Positions 8,564-19,000 of a stretch of DNA of 64,000 nt are shown one piece after another (the stretch's first letter is position 1; the number at the start of each line of letters is the position of its first letter). The notes under the pieces are model-generated. The model was given only the letters and a program-made list of their open reading frames with translations, was not told the DNA's origin and ran no database searches. Location of the stretch: positions 1 through 64,000 of the forward strand of contig JBHPGW010000001.1 of assembly GCA_042569785.1 (NCBI GenBank), written 5' to 3'. The stretch comes from JBHPGW01 sp042569785. GTDB lineage: Bacteria; Planctomycetota; Phycisphaerae; Sedimentisphaerales; Anaerobacaceae. The translations under genes were made by a program, and so were the position numbers.

Positions 8564-11515
8564 ATGGCTGTCTTGGAAAAGGTCGGGACAGTGGATATTG
8601 GAACTTCGAAGGTAGCGTATGCTTGTGCAGAAACTGGCTGTTTTCAACCTTTTTGGAGAAACAGGATGGCCCAACGGCGGCGGATATATGTTTACAATAT
8701 ACCGGCGATTCCCGACTGCACACACCACAGTCTGGTCACACTATGCGGGGGAAATGTCCGAGAGCACATCTTCAGGGCCAGCGAACATTTGCTTCGAATG
8801 GTAGCTAACTTCAAGGAAGACCGGATCGCATTAGCCATCCGTTTCATCTTTGACCCAAAAACAGATAACGGAATCCAGCAGAGACTGAAACTGCAATTGG
8901 CTGTCAAAATCGGAAAAGATGTATCTGAGGGTACGGTCAAGCAGCTTATCGATTCGGGCCCACTATCTGAGTTCTATGAAATCGAAGATTCCAAAGGCCC
9001 GCAAAAGGACTATCCTCTGGTTCATGGCTTTCCCGCTGTCTGTGAAGTGATACGCCAGGAAGAAAAAGTCAAGCCTCTCGTATCAAAAGAGCAAAACCCG
9101 GGAAGGATACCCAGCCTTTATTATTCCCTGCACCCGTTTGAAGCCAGGCCTGATAACGATTATTTGATGATAGATACACTACTTTCTAAGATGGAAAGTC
9201 CGTGTGTTTTAGAAATGCTTGTCTGTCCGGTAGATCAAACTGATGATCTTGAGGCCCAGTACAAATATATTACACGCCTTAGAAGTGTCAACGAGTACGG
9301 CAATGATTCATCCGATAGTTTTCAATCAGATAATTTCTTCAAAGAGGATTTTGAGGAACAAAAAGCTGTCTTATCTATAGAGCGTAAAAAAGACCCAATG
9401 GCTGATGATATCGTCCAGGAGCATCAGGAATTTCATCGCAAGCTGCGACAGCCACAACTTCTGTTCAATATAAAGGCCTTTGCGATGAACCAGGAGAACG
9501 CCATGATGCTGGCTTCGGCTGTAGCCGAATCTGGTTTCTCTGGCGGTAAATACAACCTTGTTTCTTACAAAAAAGGCAACTCCAAAGAAATAACAAAATG
9601 GAGTAATGACTCTTATAAAAACAGTTGCAAGATGGACATCTCACTTCATGCAATGTACCCGGGAGTCTGGAATGAGGGACTTCCAAAAGGTTACCTGCGC
9701 ATGTCACGGTTATGCCGGATGGCAAGTGTGGATGAATTAAATGGAATCATTCGTCTGCCAGTAGGCGGATATGGTTCTCCGCGATGTATCAGAAAATCTA
9801 CTGACCCTAAAGCAGGTACAAACCAGAAGAGCATTCTAATTGGTGATGACCTGGAATCAAAAAACACAGACGAACGTAAATTCAGTAACCTGTCAAATCT
9901 ATCTACCCTCTTTAATTGTGCCAAGCCCACCAATCTTGAGTCCAGGCTTCCACTGACAACTCTGACAAAGCATATGTTCGTTGCCGGTGTCCCTGGAAGC
10001 GGCAAAACGACCGCTATTTACAATATGCTTGTGCAGCTTTTCAGATATGGCAAGCCCTTTTTAGTGATCGAGCCGGCAAAGACTGAATACCGTGTTTTGA
10101 AAACTCTTCAGAATCATCCGAATAAAACCATAAAGGAGATAGCCCGCCAGTTACGTATATACAGTCCCGGCAATGATATGGTTTCTCCGTTTCGGTTCAA
10201 TCCACTTTTCTTTCCCGAAGGTATTACACTCGACGAGCATATCAGCCAGATACTTTCGTGTTTCGAGGCAGCCATGCCGATGGGAGGACCGTTACAGGCC
10301 CTTATTGCAGAAGCTGTAGAAGAAGTATATGAAAATCGCAATCCCGGTGATTTCCCACAAATGACTGACCTGGTTGAAGCTGCAGCCAAAATTATGGCAA
10401 ACAAAAAATATGAAGGCGAGATCAAATCAAATCTTCAGGCGGCTATCGAGGTAAGACTCGGTATGCTGACACGCCGGGCCATGGGACGAATCTTCCAATG
10501 CCAAAGCTGCATCCCTTCCGTAAAAGAATTACTGGAATACCCAACTATTATCGAAATGGATTATTTGTCGCAGGATCATGCCTGTCTTTTGACTCTATTC
10601 CTACTATCTGCGATCAGGGAGCAGATTAAAGTCGATCCTAACCGCCGCCATAAAGACTTACACCATGTAACAGTTATCGAAGAAGCTCACAATATTGTCG
10701 GCAGAACCGGCTCGGCCAAGGCATCAGAAGACATCGCTGATCCGAAGGCCTTTGCTGCTCAGTACATTTCACGGATGCTGGCTGAACTGCGTGCCCTTGG
10801 TGAAGGTATCATAATCGCCGATCAACTGCCTTCGGCAGTTGCCCCGGAAGTTGTAAAAAACACCGGCACGAAATTGGCCCATCGCCTGGTCAGTAATGAA
10901 GACCGAAAAGATTTGGGCGGCGCCATGCTACTGGGCGATACCGAAATTGAAGAAATCGCCCGTCTCAAACCTGGCGAAGCCTATTTCTATACAGAAGGCC
11001 TGCATTTGCCTCGCCGTGTTCGCTGCCTGAACGCCAATGTATACCTTAACATGACCGATTTTGTAGGCAGTGATATAATTGCCTCATGCATAAGCAGTGA
11101 GGATTGGTTTGTTAAGAATGAGGCCATAAGAATTGGGCTTAGGCAAATGCTCAAGGAAACGTTAAAGGGAGCGAGTAAGGTGGTCGCAGAATATAACAAA
11201 ATCCTGCTAAATATATCAAGCGGGTGTGAAACCATACTGGATGAATCTTCAGCGGGAGAAACCATTGCTAAAAACAAAAATATGGGACTGATGGATGAAT
11301 ATATTCAACATAAAACGATTCTTCAGGAACATCTTACTGCTTTTGAAGAGCGTTTTCGCTTAATAAAAGTTTTTAACCAAAACAACAGTGCAAACCCGGA
11401 AGATTCAGAAATGATCGAACAACTTTTTGATCGTTGGGAGCAAAGTGTTCATCCCAACCTGTCGAATTTAGCGAAAGATTTTTATAGTATTGAAGATAAC
11501 ATACCAAAAGTTTAA
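8564..11515 (+). CDS. HerA/VirB4-like DUF87 ATPase
   Basis: A large (983 aa) P-loop ATPase of the HerA-FtsK-VirB4 group, hexameric motors that move DNA or protein. Walker A is GVPGSGKTT near residue 475; Walker B is HVTVIEEAHN near residue 705; the region LGEGIIIADQLPSAVAPEVVKNTGTKLAHRL carries the sensor/arginine-finger block typical of the family. The ~450 N-terminal residues match no domain I recognise. The C-terminal ~130 residues are helical. It heads a seven-gene co-directional run ending in a giant kinase. No nuclease (NurA, SIR2) partner typical of HerA defence pairs is adjacent. The ATPase assignment is firm; the substrate is unknown. Confidence 0.88.
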   Translation: MAVLEKVGTVDIGTSKVAYACAETGCFQPFWRNRMAQRRRIYVYNIPAIPDCTHHSLVTLCGGNVREHIFRASEHLLRMVANFKEDRIALAIRFIFDPKTDNGIQQRLKLQLAVKIGKDVSEGTVKQLIDSGPLSEFYEIEDSKGPQKDYPLVHGFPAVCEVIRQEEKVKPLVSKEQNPGRIPSLYYSLHPFEARPDNDYLMIDTLLSKMESPCVLEMLVCPVDQTDDLEAQYKYITRLRSVNEYGNDSSDSFQSDNFFKEDFEEQKAVLSIERKKDPMADDIVQEHQEFHRKLRQPQLLFNIKAFAMNQENAMMLASAVAESGFSGGKYNLVSYKKGNSKEITKWSNDSYKNSCKMDISLHAMYPGVWNEGLPKGYLRMSRLCRMASVDELNGIIRLPVGGYGSPRCIRKSTDPKAGTNQKSILIGDDLESKNTDERKFSNLSNLSTLFNCAKPTNLESRLPLTTLTKHMFVAGVPGSGKTTAIYNMLVQLFRYGKPFLVIEPAKTEYRVLKTLQNHPNKTIKEIARQLRIYSPGNDMVSPFRFNPLFFPEGITLDEHISQILSCFEAAMPMGGPLQALIAEAVEEVYENRNPGDFPQMTDLVEAAAKIMANKKYEGEIKSNLQAAIEVRLGMLTRRAMGRIFQCQSCIPSVKELLEYPTIIEMDYLSQDHACLLTLFLLSAIREQIKVDPNRRHKDLHHVTVIEEAHNIVGRTGSAKASEDIADPKAFAAQYISRMLAELRALGEGIIIADQLPSAVAPEVVKNTGTKLAHRLVSNEDRKDLGGAMLLGDTEIEEIARLKPGEAYFYTEGLHLPRRVRCLNANVYLNMTDFVGSDIIASCISSEDWFVKNEAIRIGLRQMLKETLKGASKVVAEYNKILLNISSGCETILDESSAGETIAKNKNMGLMDEYIQHKTILQEHLTAFEERFRLIKVFNQNNSANPEDSEMIEQLFDRWEQSVHPNLSNLAKDFYSIEDNIPKV

Positions 11516-11535
11516 TTACCGGGAGGTAGAAAAAA

Positions 11536-11991
11536 ATGAATGAGACAAACCTTTCACCAAATATTATAGAAGCCAAGAATACGGTGGCAAACATAGTTAA
11601 ATCCATTGGCGAGATAGATGAGTGGTTACACAATGGGGCAGAGAAGGAGATTAACCGGTTGTTTGACAAATGGGGAAAACTCTGCACAAAAACTGAGTAT
11701 GCAAAATCGAGAAAATTCTGCGCTGAATGTGAAGAAATATTGCAAGAATGTATTTCCTTTCAGAATGATATTACTGCAAAAAGTGAATCTTTTACCAACT
11801 CCGCAGAAATTGACATTATGGATATTCGCGACAAGGCCGGTGATAACGAAGCAATCAAAATCCTGCTGAGCCACGCAATTGATGAGTTATGGAACAAGGC
11901 TGAGCATCCACGCCTTCTATTTCTTTATGATAAATCAGTGGAACTTGAAACAAGTGTTCGAGATATGGTAGAAAATGCAATGTCAGCATAG
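11536..11991 (+). CDS. Helical protein of HerA-kinase operon (151 aa)
   Basis: The family is not recognised. The protein is acidic and predicted wholly helical, with Cys at LCTKTEYAKSRKFCAECEEILQEC forming a loose Cys cluster around residue 60-80. A strong Shine-Dalgarno (GGGAGGT) precedes the ATG, only ~20 bases after the ATPase stop, so the genes are co-transcribed. It may be a structural partner of the ATPase; this is an inference from operon position. Confidence 0.6.
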   Translation: MNETNLSPNIIEAKNTVANIVKSIGEIDEWLHNGAEKEINRLFDKWGKLCTKTEYAKSRKFCAECEEILQECISFQNDITAKSESFTNSAEIDIMDIRDKAGDNEAIKILLSHAIDELWNKAEHPRLLFLYDKSVELETSVRDMVENAMSA

Positions 11992-12017
11992 AAATTAGAT
12001 AGTGGGAGATATTACAT

Positions 12018-12533
12018 ATGGGACTCGAAACAAGAAAGAAAACCAGCAAAGACATCAATGATCGAAAAGACAAAATGAAAAAACGCGGCGATAATATGGA
12101 GAAGGTGGTTAAGGAGAAGCTGGAAATAATCAAAGTTGCAAACAGCCTTGAACTTACCACAACCAAGGATGGTATCGAAAAAATGAAAGCAGAGTTCAAA
12201 CAAGCAGCTAGGAAAACAAAGGATGAATTCAAAAAACAAAACAGTGATTTACAAAAGAAAGTTGATAAGTGCAAGGTGTCCAATGGGAAGCTTCGCCAAA
12301 AGACAGATGCAGCAGTACGTAATCTTCGGAAAATAACGCATGTTGAAGGTCAGATACATCAAGCTAAAAAAGCGAAAAGTGACTTGACTAAAGGTGCAAG
12401 AATCGCTGAAAGTGACAGAAAATTTACAACCAATGAAAAAAAACGGCAGGAGAAGTTTAAAAAGGATGGTGAAAACCGTCGCAAGACTCAGCAAAACAAA
12501 TTAAACGGCATGAAACTTCCATGTACCTGGTGA
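12018..12533 (+). CDS. Lys-rich coiled-coil protein (171 aa)
   Basis: A highly basic, helical protein with heptad-like repeats across most of its length and no recognised domain. Its C-terminus (RRKTQQNKLNGMKLP) resembles a segment of the next gene product (RHQAQKNKIKGIYFP), so the two probably share ancestry or a common docking motif of the form R-x3-Q-x-N-K-x2-G-x3-P. It lies 26 bases after the preceding stop. Confidence 0.6.
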   Translation: MGLETRKKTSKDINDRKDKMKKRGDNMEKVVKEKLEIIKVANSLELTTTKDGIEKMKAEFKQAARKTKDEFKKQNSDLQKKVDKCKVSNGKLRQKTDAAVRNLRKITHVEGQIHQAKKAKSDLTKGARIAESDRKFTTNEKKRQEKFKKDGENRRKTQQNKLNGMKLPCTW

Positions 12534-12605
12534 TGATCTGTAATATTATCCAAAGAGCTATTTCTTAAGGCTATCCATCCTTAACATAAAGTTAAAGGAA
12601 TTGGC

Positions 12606-13439
12606 ATGAAAGATTATAAAGTGAAGAAGAAAAGCGAAATTAAAAAAGAAGTCAATAGGGACATTAAAGAAGTAAAGGAGAGCGAGAAAGCCATAGATTC
12701 GGTTGTTAAAGACTGCTTAAAAATATCAGAACTTTATAAAGAAATAAAAGACTCGCCAATGACCAAGGATGCCGTGGTAGCAACTGGCAAGGTAATGTAT
12801 AACGCCTCCAAAAAAGGTACCGATAAATTTAACGAAAAGGGGACAAAACTTGAAGCGAAACAGAAGAATCTCGGTGGATTGGAGAAGATACTTAGCAAAC
12901 AGGGCGAAGTTGCTAAAACAAATGCCAGCAAAATAAGAGATACCAAAGACCGTATTAAGAACCCTGGTGCACGAACTGCCATGGCTAAAGCCGAGAATAT
13001 TTCCCTGGAAGATACACGATTTGCTGATACCGAACGCAAAAAAGCTGAACAATGCAGGAAAAACAGCGAACAACGACACCAAGCCCAAAAAAATAAAATA
13101 AAAGGGATATATTTCCCGGGTTCTGATGGTTATCTGGCTAAACGTAGTACCGCACAAAAGATTGACGAAGCTATAGGGAAAGTGCAGAACGAGGGCAAAC
13201 AGGGAGTCGAAAAGGATGATTTGGAAGATCGAATCATCCCTGAAGAAAAGCAAGGCCATGAGTTCTGTGAACCGGTAAAGGAAATATTCGGAGAGTTTCA
13301 AGATGAAATCGAGCGACTGAAAAAATCAGGATCGCCTCCGCAAGATACAAAACCACATAAGCCGCAGCAACAAGACAATAAAAATAATCCTGCGTATGGT
13401 ACTCCTTTAGGGAATGAGTATAAACAAGACAAAAGTTGA
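12606..13439 (+). CDS. Coiled-coil protein, paralogue of preceding gene (277 aa)
   Basis: A charged helical protein, Lys/Glu-rich to about residue 170, with a low-complexity Pro/Gln/Asn tail. Near residues 155-175 it carries the motif shared with the 171-aa protein upstream (R-x3-Q-x-N-K-x2-G-x3-P, here ending GIYFPG). The ~110 residues after the motif are unique to it. No enzymatic signature is visible. The arrangement of small helical proteins beside a HerA-type motor suggests a scaffold or translocated substrate; neither is proven. Confidence 0.6.
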   Translation: MKDYKVKKKSEIKKEVNRDIKEVKESEKAIDSVVKDCLKISELYKEIKDSPMTKDAVVATGKVMYNASKKGTDKFNEKGTKLEAKQKNLGGLEKILSKQGEVAKTNASKIRDTKDRIKNPGARTAMAKAENISLEDTRFADTERKKAEQCRKNSEQRHQAQKNKIKGIYFPGSDGYLAKRSTAQKIDEAIGKVQNEGKQGVEKDDLEDRIIPEEKQGHEFCEPVKEIFGEFQDEIERLKKSGSPPQDTKPHKPQQQDNKNNPAYGTPLGNEYKQDKS

Positions 13440-13461
13440 TTTCTTCAGGAATCTTATATCT

Positions 13462-14094
13462 ATGAATAAGCCATTGAATCTAAAAGATATTCAAAAAGAG
13501 GTTGTTTCAAATATTAACAGCCTTAAAGCCAGCCTGGATACAACTGATTATCTCGCTAAAAGCAAGCAAGCTAAAAAGCATTTACTGGAAATCAGAGAAA
13601 AACTTCAGAAACATATAAGGGTCGGTCATCACAATCTCAATGTTTTACAAAGAGATACTTCCGGCGATTTACAAAAGGTCAAGGAAATTGAGGGCAGCGA
13701 AATAGATAAAATCAGAATGACCATCCGTGAAATAGATTCTGCTTTAGATTCTTTCCGTCAGACAGATAAAAATACCGGCAGTTTAGCTAAATCCGGTCGT
13801 TACTGTAGCTTTAACAAGGACACCAATCTTATGAACAGTGCTGAAGAAAAAGATCCGTTACGGGTGACATATCAGACAATGGCCCTCATGGATGCAGATC
13901 GCTATGGAACGGCAGGCCAGGGAACTATTGTCAACTATCCAAATCCGGCCCTTGGTGCATCTGCGAATCCACGGGACTATGATATTGGCGATAAGATTCG
14001 TATAGGATTGTCGATTTCGGGCGGAGATGGACAGGCTAACTGCCGGATTACGATACCGAAATGTTTTCAAAATTTTTGCGGGGGCAAAGATTGA
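13462..14094 (+). CDS. Unrecognised operon protein, helical N-terminus (210 aa)
   Basis: The start at MNKPLNLKD (13462) lies just past the preceding stop with AGGAA upstream; an earlier in-frame ATG would overlap the previous gene. Residues 1-110 are helical; residues ~130-210 look like a small beta-rich domain (DRYGTAGQGTIVNYPNPALG, then DIGDKIRIGLSISGGDG). The family is not recognised. Its TGA stop overlaps the TTG start of the WD40 gene (ATTGA), indicating coupled translation and suggesting that the two proteins work together. Confidence 0.55.
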   Translation: MNKPLNLKDIQKEVVSNINSLKASLDTTDYLAKSKQAKKHLLEIREKLQKHIRVGHHNLNVLQRDTSGDLQKVKEIEGSEIDKIRMTIREIDSALDSFRQTDKNTGSLAKSGRYCSFNKDTNLMNSAEEKDPLRVTYQTMALMDADRYGTAGQGTIVNYPNPALGASANPRDYDIGDKIRIGLSISGGDGQANCRITIPKCFQNFCGGKD

Positions 14095-15980
14095 ATACAC
14101 AGACAGAAACAATTGTATTTGCTGGTGGCGGCAGCAAGAACCCCTCGCTCATGATGTGGCCAAAGCCCAATGAAGAAACCAAGCCGACAGTCATTTCTAA
14201 GTTCAATCATGGATATTCAGTGTATGCTCTTGCGGTTTCCCCCAATGCTGCCAGGGTCGCGGCAGGAACCAGGGCGGGACTTTTGCAAGTGCATGCTCTT
14301 TCGGATTTTCAGGCCTCCGAAAACAGTACACCCCTTTTTGAAATATTTCATCAGCCGGGAATTATCAGTCTGGCATTTTGTACTGATGACATCCTTGCCT
14401 CTGGAGGTCTAAATGGCAAGATTAAAATCTGGTCAGTAACTCAAAAACGGCAACTGGCTGAAATCGAAGCCCATACCCAAGGCGTGTTCGCATTACGCCA
14501 GTTGGGCTCTCTGGTACTGGCAAGTATCGGTGGTGACAATATACTTCGGGTGTGGGATATGGATACACTTGAGGCAAAGTACGAAAGTGATCCTATTGAC
14601 CTTCCAAAAATTCGTGCCCTTACCTGCCTGGATTATAACCCGGTCACCAAACACTTGATGCATCCTTCGGCCAGCGGTTCCCTTCATATGTATGACCTAT
14701 ACAATAATTTTGCCAAACATGAAGTTAGCGTCCATGATGGTGATTTCAGTGCTTTGGCATGCGGTCAGGAATATGTGGTAACTGCAGGCTCGGATGATGC
14801 TATAATCAAGCTGTGGCCCGCATCGATAGATGAGCCGATTGCACAGGTCTCGGCCTCTTTGGGAGTCTTAACTGCAGCATGGGCAGGAACAGGCTCAATA
14901 ATAACAGTTTATACCGATGGAAGCGGCCAGATTTGGAAAGTTGACGGTCGGCTTTCACCTGGGCCGCGATTTTATGATCTTGATTTGCGTACTGCTACCG
15001 GATTGCCGAGCGAACTTTTTCTTAGGCATCAATTAACCGCGAATAAACAATGGCGGGACAAAAAACTTTCTCAGGTAAAAGAATTTATAACTGATTCAGC
15101 CAGATGCAGCCAGATAGCAGCAACAGTAAATGAATTGCGTCATAAAGGTTTTTCTGTCGAAGCAGCGACTGTCTTAGCAGATGCAGCCAAGGCACAGAAC
15201 CAGCCGTTATGGGAACTTGAATCACGACTGGCAATTGCGGAGGAGTTGGGCAATAACAAAGTTGCTTTGCCATCACTGTATGCATTAGGTAAATTGCTGA
15301 GAAAACTCAACGAACCAAAGCTCGCACAGGATTACTTCAAAAAGATTTTACAAATTGATAATGACTATCTCGATGTAAATGAGCAAATATCTAATCTTCA
15401 ATCAGACCCTATAATGCAAATGTGTCCTGAAAAAGATATTCGTAGCGAGCTCATGCAGAAAGGCCAGGGTCTTCAGGAAATAGAAAAGTATGGTATTTTG
15501 AATAAGAAATTTACCTGGCGGATTATAATGAATGCTGGCAGTGCCGTATCTGCTGAACCATGTCTTGATATAAAGGAACTTACGGAAAATATTCTAAAGG
15601 CTCTGGCAAAATATAATGCAGATATAGCTGCATCTGGTTTGGAAGATATTAAATTTCTTAGTGATGAAGAACTACGGAAACTGACATGGATATATGTACC
15701 TTCAGCTGTTACAGATTTACCGGTTGCATTTGCCATGGAATTGCGAGCAATTACTTCAGGTACCGAGTTCATTCCATACGGTATCTTTGACGCTGCGATG
15801 TTGGATATTCCATCATCTTTTTCGCCAAAGAAGCATAACGGGCAAATTAGAAAGGCTTGGATAAGCATATCAAAATCTTCAAAGGCCAGAGATTGGCTAA
15901 CAGATGCCAATAAGCAGGCAATGAAGATTGTCAGTCAGTTAGGAGGCAGAATCATAGCCCTGCAAGATGACGAATTTTAA
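14091..15980 (+). CDS. WD40 beta-propeller plus TPR-like protein (629 aa)
   Basis: A protein-interaction scaffold. Residues ~30-300 form WD40 blades (GKIKIWSVTQ, NILRVWDMDT, AIIKLWPAS, GQIWKVDG). Residues ~315-460 are TPR-like helices (LYALGKLLRKLNEPKLAQDYF). The last ~150 residues form another helical/mixed domain. A TTG start at 14091 is chosen because GGGGG sits six bases upstream and it overlaps the previous stop; an ATG at 14061 would overlap the upstream gene more deeply. WD40-TPR proteins paired with kinases and NTPases occur in several bacterial conflict and signalling modules. Confidence 0.75.
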   Translation: MNTQTETIVFAGGGSKNPSLMMWPKPNEETKPTVISKFNHGYSVYALAVSPNAARVAAGTRAGLLQVHALSDFQASENSTPLFEIFHQPGIISLAFCTDDILASGGLNGKIKIWSVTQKRQLAEIEAHTQGVFALRQLGSLVLASIGGDNILRVWDMDTLEAKYESDPIDLPKIRALTCLDYNPVTKHLMHPSASGSLHMYDLYNNFAKHEVSVHDGDFSALACGQEYVVTAGSDDAIIKLWPASIDEPIAQVSASLGVLTAAWAGTGSIITVYTDGSGQIWKVDGRLSPGPRFYDLDLRTATGLPSELFLRHQLTANKQWRDKKLSQVKEFITDSARCSQIAATVNELRHKGFSVEAATVLADAAKAQNQPLWELESRLAIAEELGNNKVALPSLYALGKLLRKLNEPKLAQDYFKKILQIDNDYLDVNEQISNLQSDPIMQMCPEKDIRSELMQKGQGLQEIEKYGILNKKFTWRIIMNAGSAVSAEPCLDIKELTENILKALAKYNADIAASGLEDIKFLSDEELRKLTWIYVPSAVTDLPVAFAMELRAITSGTEFIPYGIFDAAMLDIPSSFSPKKHNGQIRKAWISISKSSKARDWLTDANKQAMKIVSQLGGRIIALQDDEF

Positions 15981-16013
15981 TGGAAATGATATTTTTCGGA
16001 GAAATTATTACAT

Positions 16014-19000
16014 ATGAGCAAGGAAGGTTCAATTATTACATGCCAAAGTTGTGGTGAGCCGTTGGAAGCAAATTGGGCTAAGTGCCCGGTCTGTCTTACC
16101 CCGACATCATCGGGATCGCTGACGTGCCCAAATTGTCAGGCCGCGATTAAAGAAAATTGGAAGCTGTGTCCTCACTGTAAGACAACTTTGCCCGGATGGG
16201 ACACACCACCTACTCATGAAAGACCCGATACACATAAATCCGCCGACTCAGACAAAGACCAGATTTTTGTTACTATTGCAGATAATGAACCAATGGCCAC
16301 TGTCGGGTTCGGCTTTGATCTGCCTATTGCAAAGGGAGATGTCCTCGGTGACAGATACAAGATTATTCAGTCGCTTGGGGTAGGTGGCTTTGGAGCAGTC
16401 TACCAGGTTGAAGATTTGGTACTGAATGAGCAGATGGCCTTGAAAGTTGTGGTCACAGGTGAAGGCAAAGCTCAGCGGGCCTCTGAGCAAATCCTCCATG
16501 AGTTCAAACTGCGAGAGAAAATCAATGATCTCAGCCATATTGTCAAAGCTCAGGACCCCCGTCCCTGTGAATTTAAAGGATTATCACTTGTACTCTTGCC
16601 GATGGAATTTGCGGATGGCAGGAGTATGCGTCACTGGCTGGCACAACATCAGAATATCGAAAAACGGCAAAAAGAAGGCCTTGAGTTGTTCAAGCAGGCT
16701 TGTCTTGGTGTAAAAGCAATTCATGATGCCGGACTTGTCCACCTTGACATCAAGCCAGAAAATATCCTGCTTGCTAACGGAAAAGCCAAAATAGCAGACT
16801 TTGGTATAGGCAGATATGGTGCATGCCAATTTTCAAAAAATCCCGACCAGTTACTGCGTCAAGGAATCGGCACCCCCCAATATATGAGTCCCGAACAGTT
16901 TCATGTTGCAAGACAAAAAGATGTAGGCCCTGCCAGTGATATCTACAGTTTAGGAATCGTTCTATTCGAACTTCTGGACGGTAATTTACCATTTGATGGA
17001 ACACCTATTGAACTTAGAGATAAACACTTAAAGATGTCACCACCGCAATTGCCGGAGAAACTTGGCAGATGGTGGGGTATTGTCAAACGGTGCCTGGAAA
17101 AGAAGGTTGAGGATCGATACCATAATATCAAGCAATTGATTAAGGACCTTGAGCGCGTGGTGCAGGGAACCGCTATTAGCACCGATGTATCATGCCCGCA
17201 ATGCGGGCATATCAACGCCAACCCTGTTGCCAGGGAATGCGATAAATGCCGAACAAACCTGGCTCCTCTGTTTCGGCTTTGTCCTGTCTGTGATAAATCG
17301 GTACGCCTTGACATAGAAACCTGTACTGTCTGCGGTAAAGCTGTGGCCGCACATTACCGGCTATTAGACCGAAAAGAGCGTATCGAGAAGCTCAAAGACG
17401 AAGATCCCGTAGAAGCCATAGAACTTTTGGAAACTGTCCTGCAGCAGGAATCCGAAGATTACAACGAACGTGCTATACAGCTATTGAAAGATTTACGAAA
17501 GAAACAGTCACAGATTAATTCTTTGACCGCCCAGGCCTACAAGGCCGAATCTGTATGTTTGCCGGAAAAGGCCATCGAAATATGGCAGGAGATTCTCAGG
17601 ATTATCCCACGACATCGTATTGCCCTGGACCAGGTTCAAAAACTTGAATCGCTCATGAAAGATTTCCGGCAGCGCCTGGAAAAGACAATAACCTTAATGG
17701 ATGAGGCAAAATTTGAAAACGCCGACAAACTCCTTCAAGGCTGTCTCGAACTTATTCCGACCCGCAAAGATGTGAAGGAAATGCTTGAATCCTGTCGCAA
17801 ACGGGCACAGGAATATGCAACGACATCCCAGCGGGCCTTGATATCCCAAAGGAAGAAACTTATTCAAGATGCGGACAAACAGATAAACAAGGCATTATTA
17901 CAGGCACCTCGCAGCGATGAAGCATTGGCTTTAGCAGATAAAATTCATGAGATAACCGAGAAAACTAATAAACTTTTGTATCAAGCCAAACTACATCTGA
18001 CCCAAGCAAAATTTTCTGATGTTGATAAAATCGTCAATAATATCGAAGAATCCCAGACGGATAATGATGCAGTAGTGAATTTAAAAAAAGAACTGGCAAA
18101 AATCAGAATCTCATACCCTGACTTACTCAAAGCTGCCAGATCAGCTGTAAATTCACGTGATTTGGATAGAGTGCCAGAAATTATCGAAAAGGTTATTGCA
18201 TTATGCCCAGAGTCGCCAGAAGCTCAATCTTTATTGGAGCAGGCAAAGAATGATCAGGAGAAAGCACATAATCTAATCGAAGAAACTACATTAGCTATAA
18301 CAGCAGCGAAGTTTGAGGAAGCAGGAGGTTTTCTTGCCCAGGTAGAAGGGTTGTGGCCAACAATGAGTTTGCTTAAAAATAGTCGAAAAAAACTGAAAGA
18401 AGTATCAGAAATATATAATGAGCATATGAAATGTGCAAAGCAAGCTAAAGCTCGTATGAGATTTGCAAAAGCTTTGAAAGAAGTAGAGTTAGCCTATAAA
18501 ACATGCCCCAGTTCGCCAGATATAATTAGACTGAAGCAAGAGATTAAAACAGCAAAAGCTAATTACTGGTGGCACGCTATTATAAAGAACATACGGTCTA
18601 AGGGTGTTGTACTTGCCATTTTATTTGTGATGATTGTTGCTTTTTTTTCAAGTTTTGTATACGTGCAGAAGAAGAAAAGCAAAATAAAAGTTAACCAACT
18701 TCTCTCCTATGCCAAATCTAATAACAATAAGGAAAACTATGAGGTTGCTCTAACAACAGTGAAAGAAGTGTTGTACTTGGTGCCCAATCATAGAGGAGCA
18801 AAAGAACTTTACCAGAAAATCATTTCAAGCTACGTCTCCACGGATATTGGATGGTGGATTAGCAAAGCCAAAGCCAGCGCAACGGCCCTGAACGGCACTG
18901 ACCAGAGAGCTATGATCTACTGCGATATTGTGGAGATCCAGGCAAGGACAGGTGACATTGACGGGGCCAAGATTACTGCGTCACATATTAACAATCCCAA

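Noticed and set aside
9465..13301. Long minus-strand open frames opposite the ATPase and coiled-coil genes
   Set aside because: They are antisense shadows of the Lys-rich and ATPase genes, with low-complexity Phe/Leu/Ser translation typical of reversed helical coding DNA.
11536..13439. Type VII secretion-like set (ATPase, small helical proteins, membrane kinase)
   Set aside because: The ATPase is of HerA/VirB4 type rather than EssC/FtsK, no WXG motif or LXG toxin is seen, and the kinase is not EssB-like. Kept only as a loose analogy.
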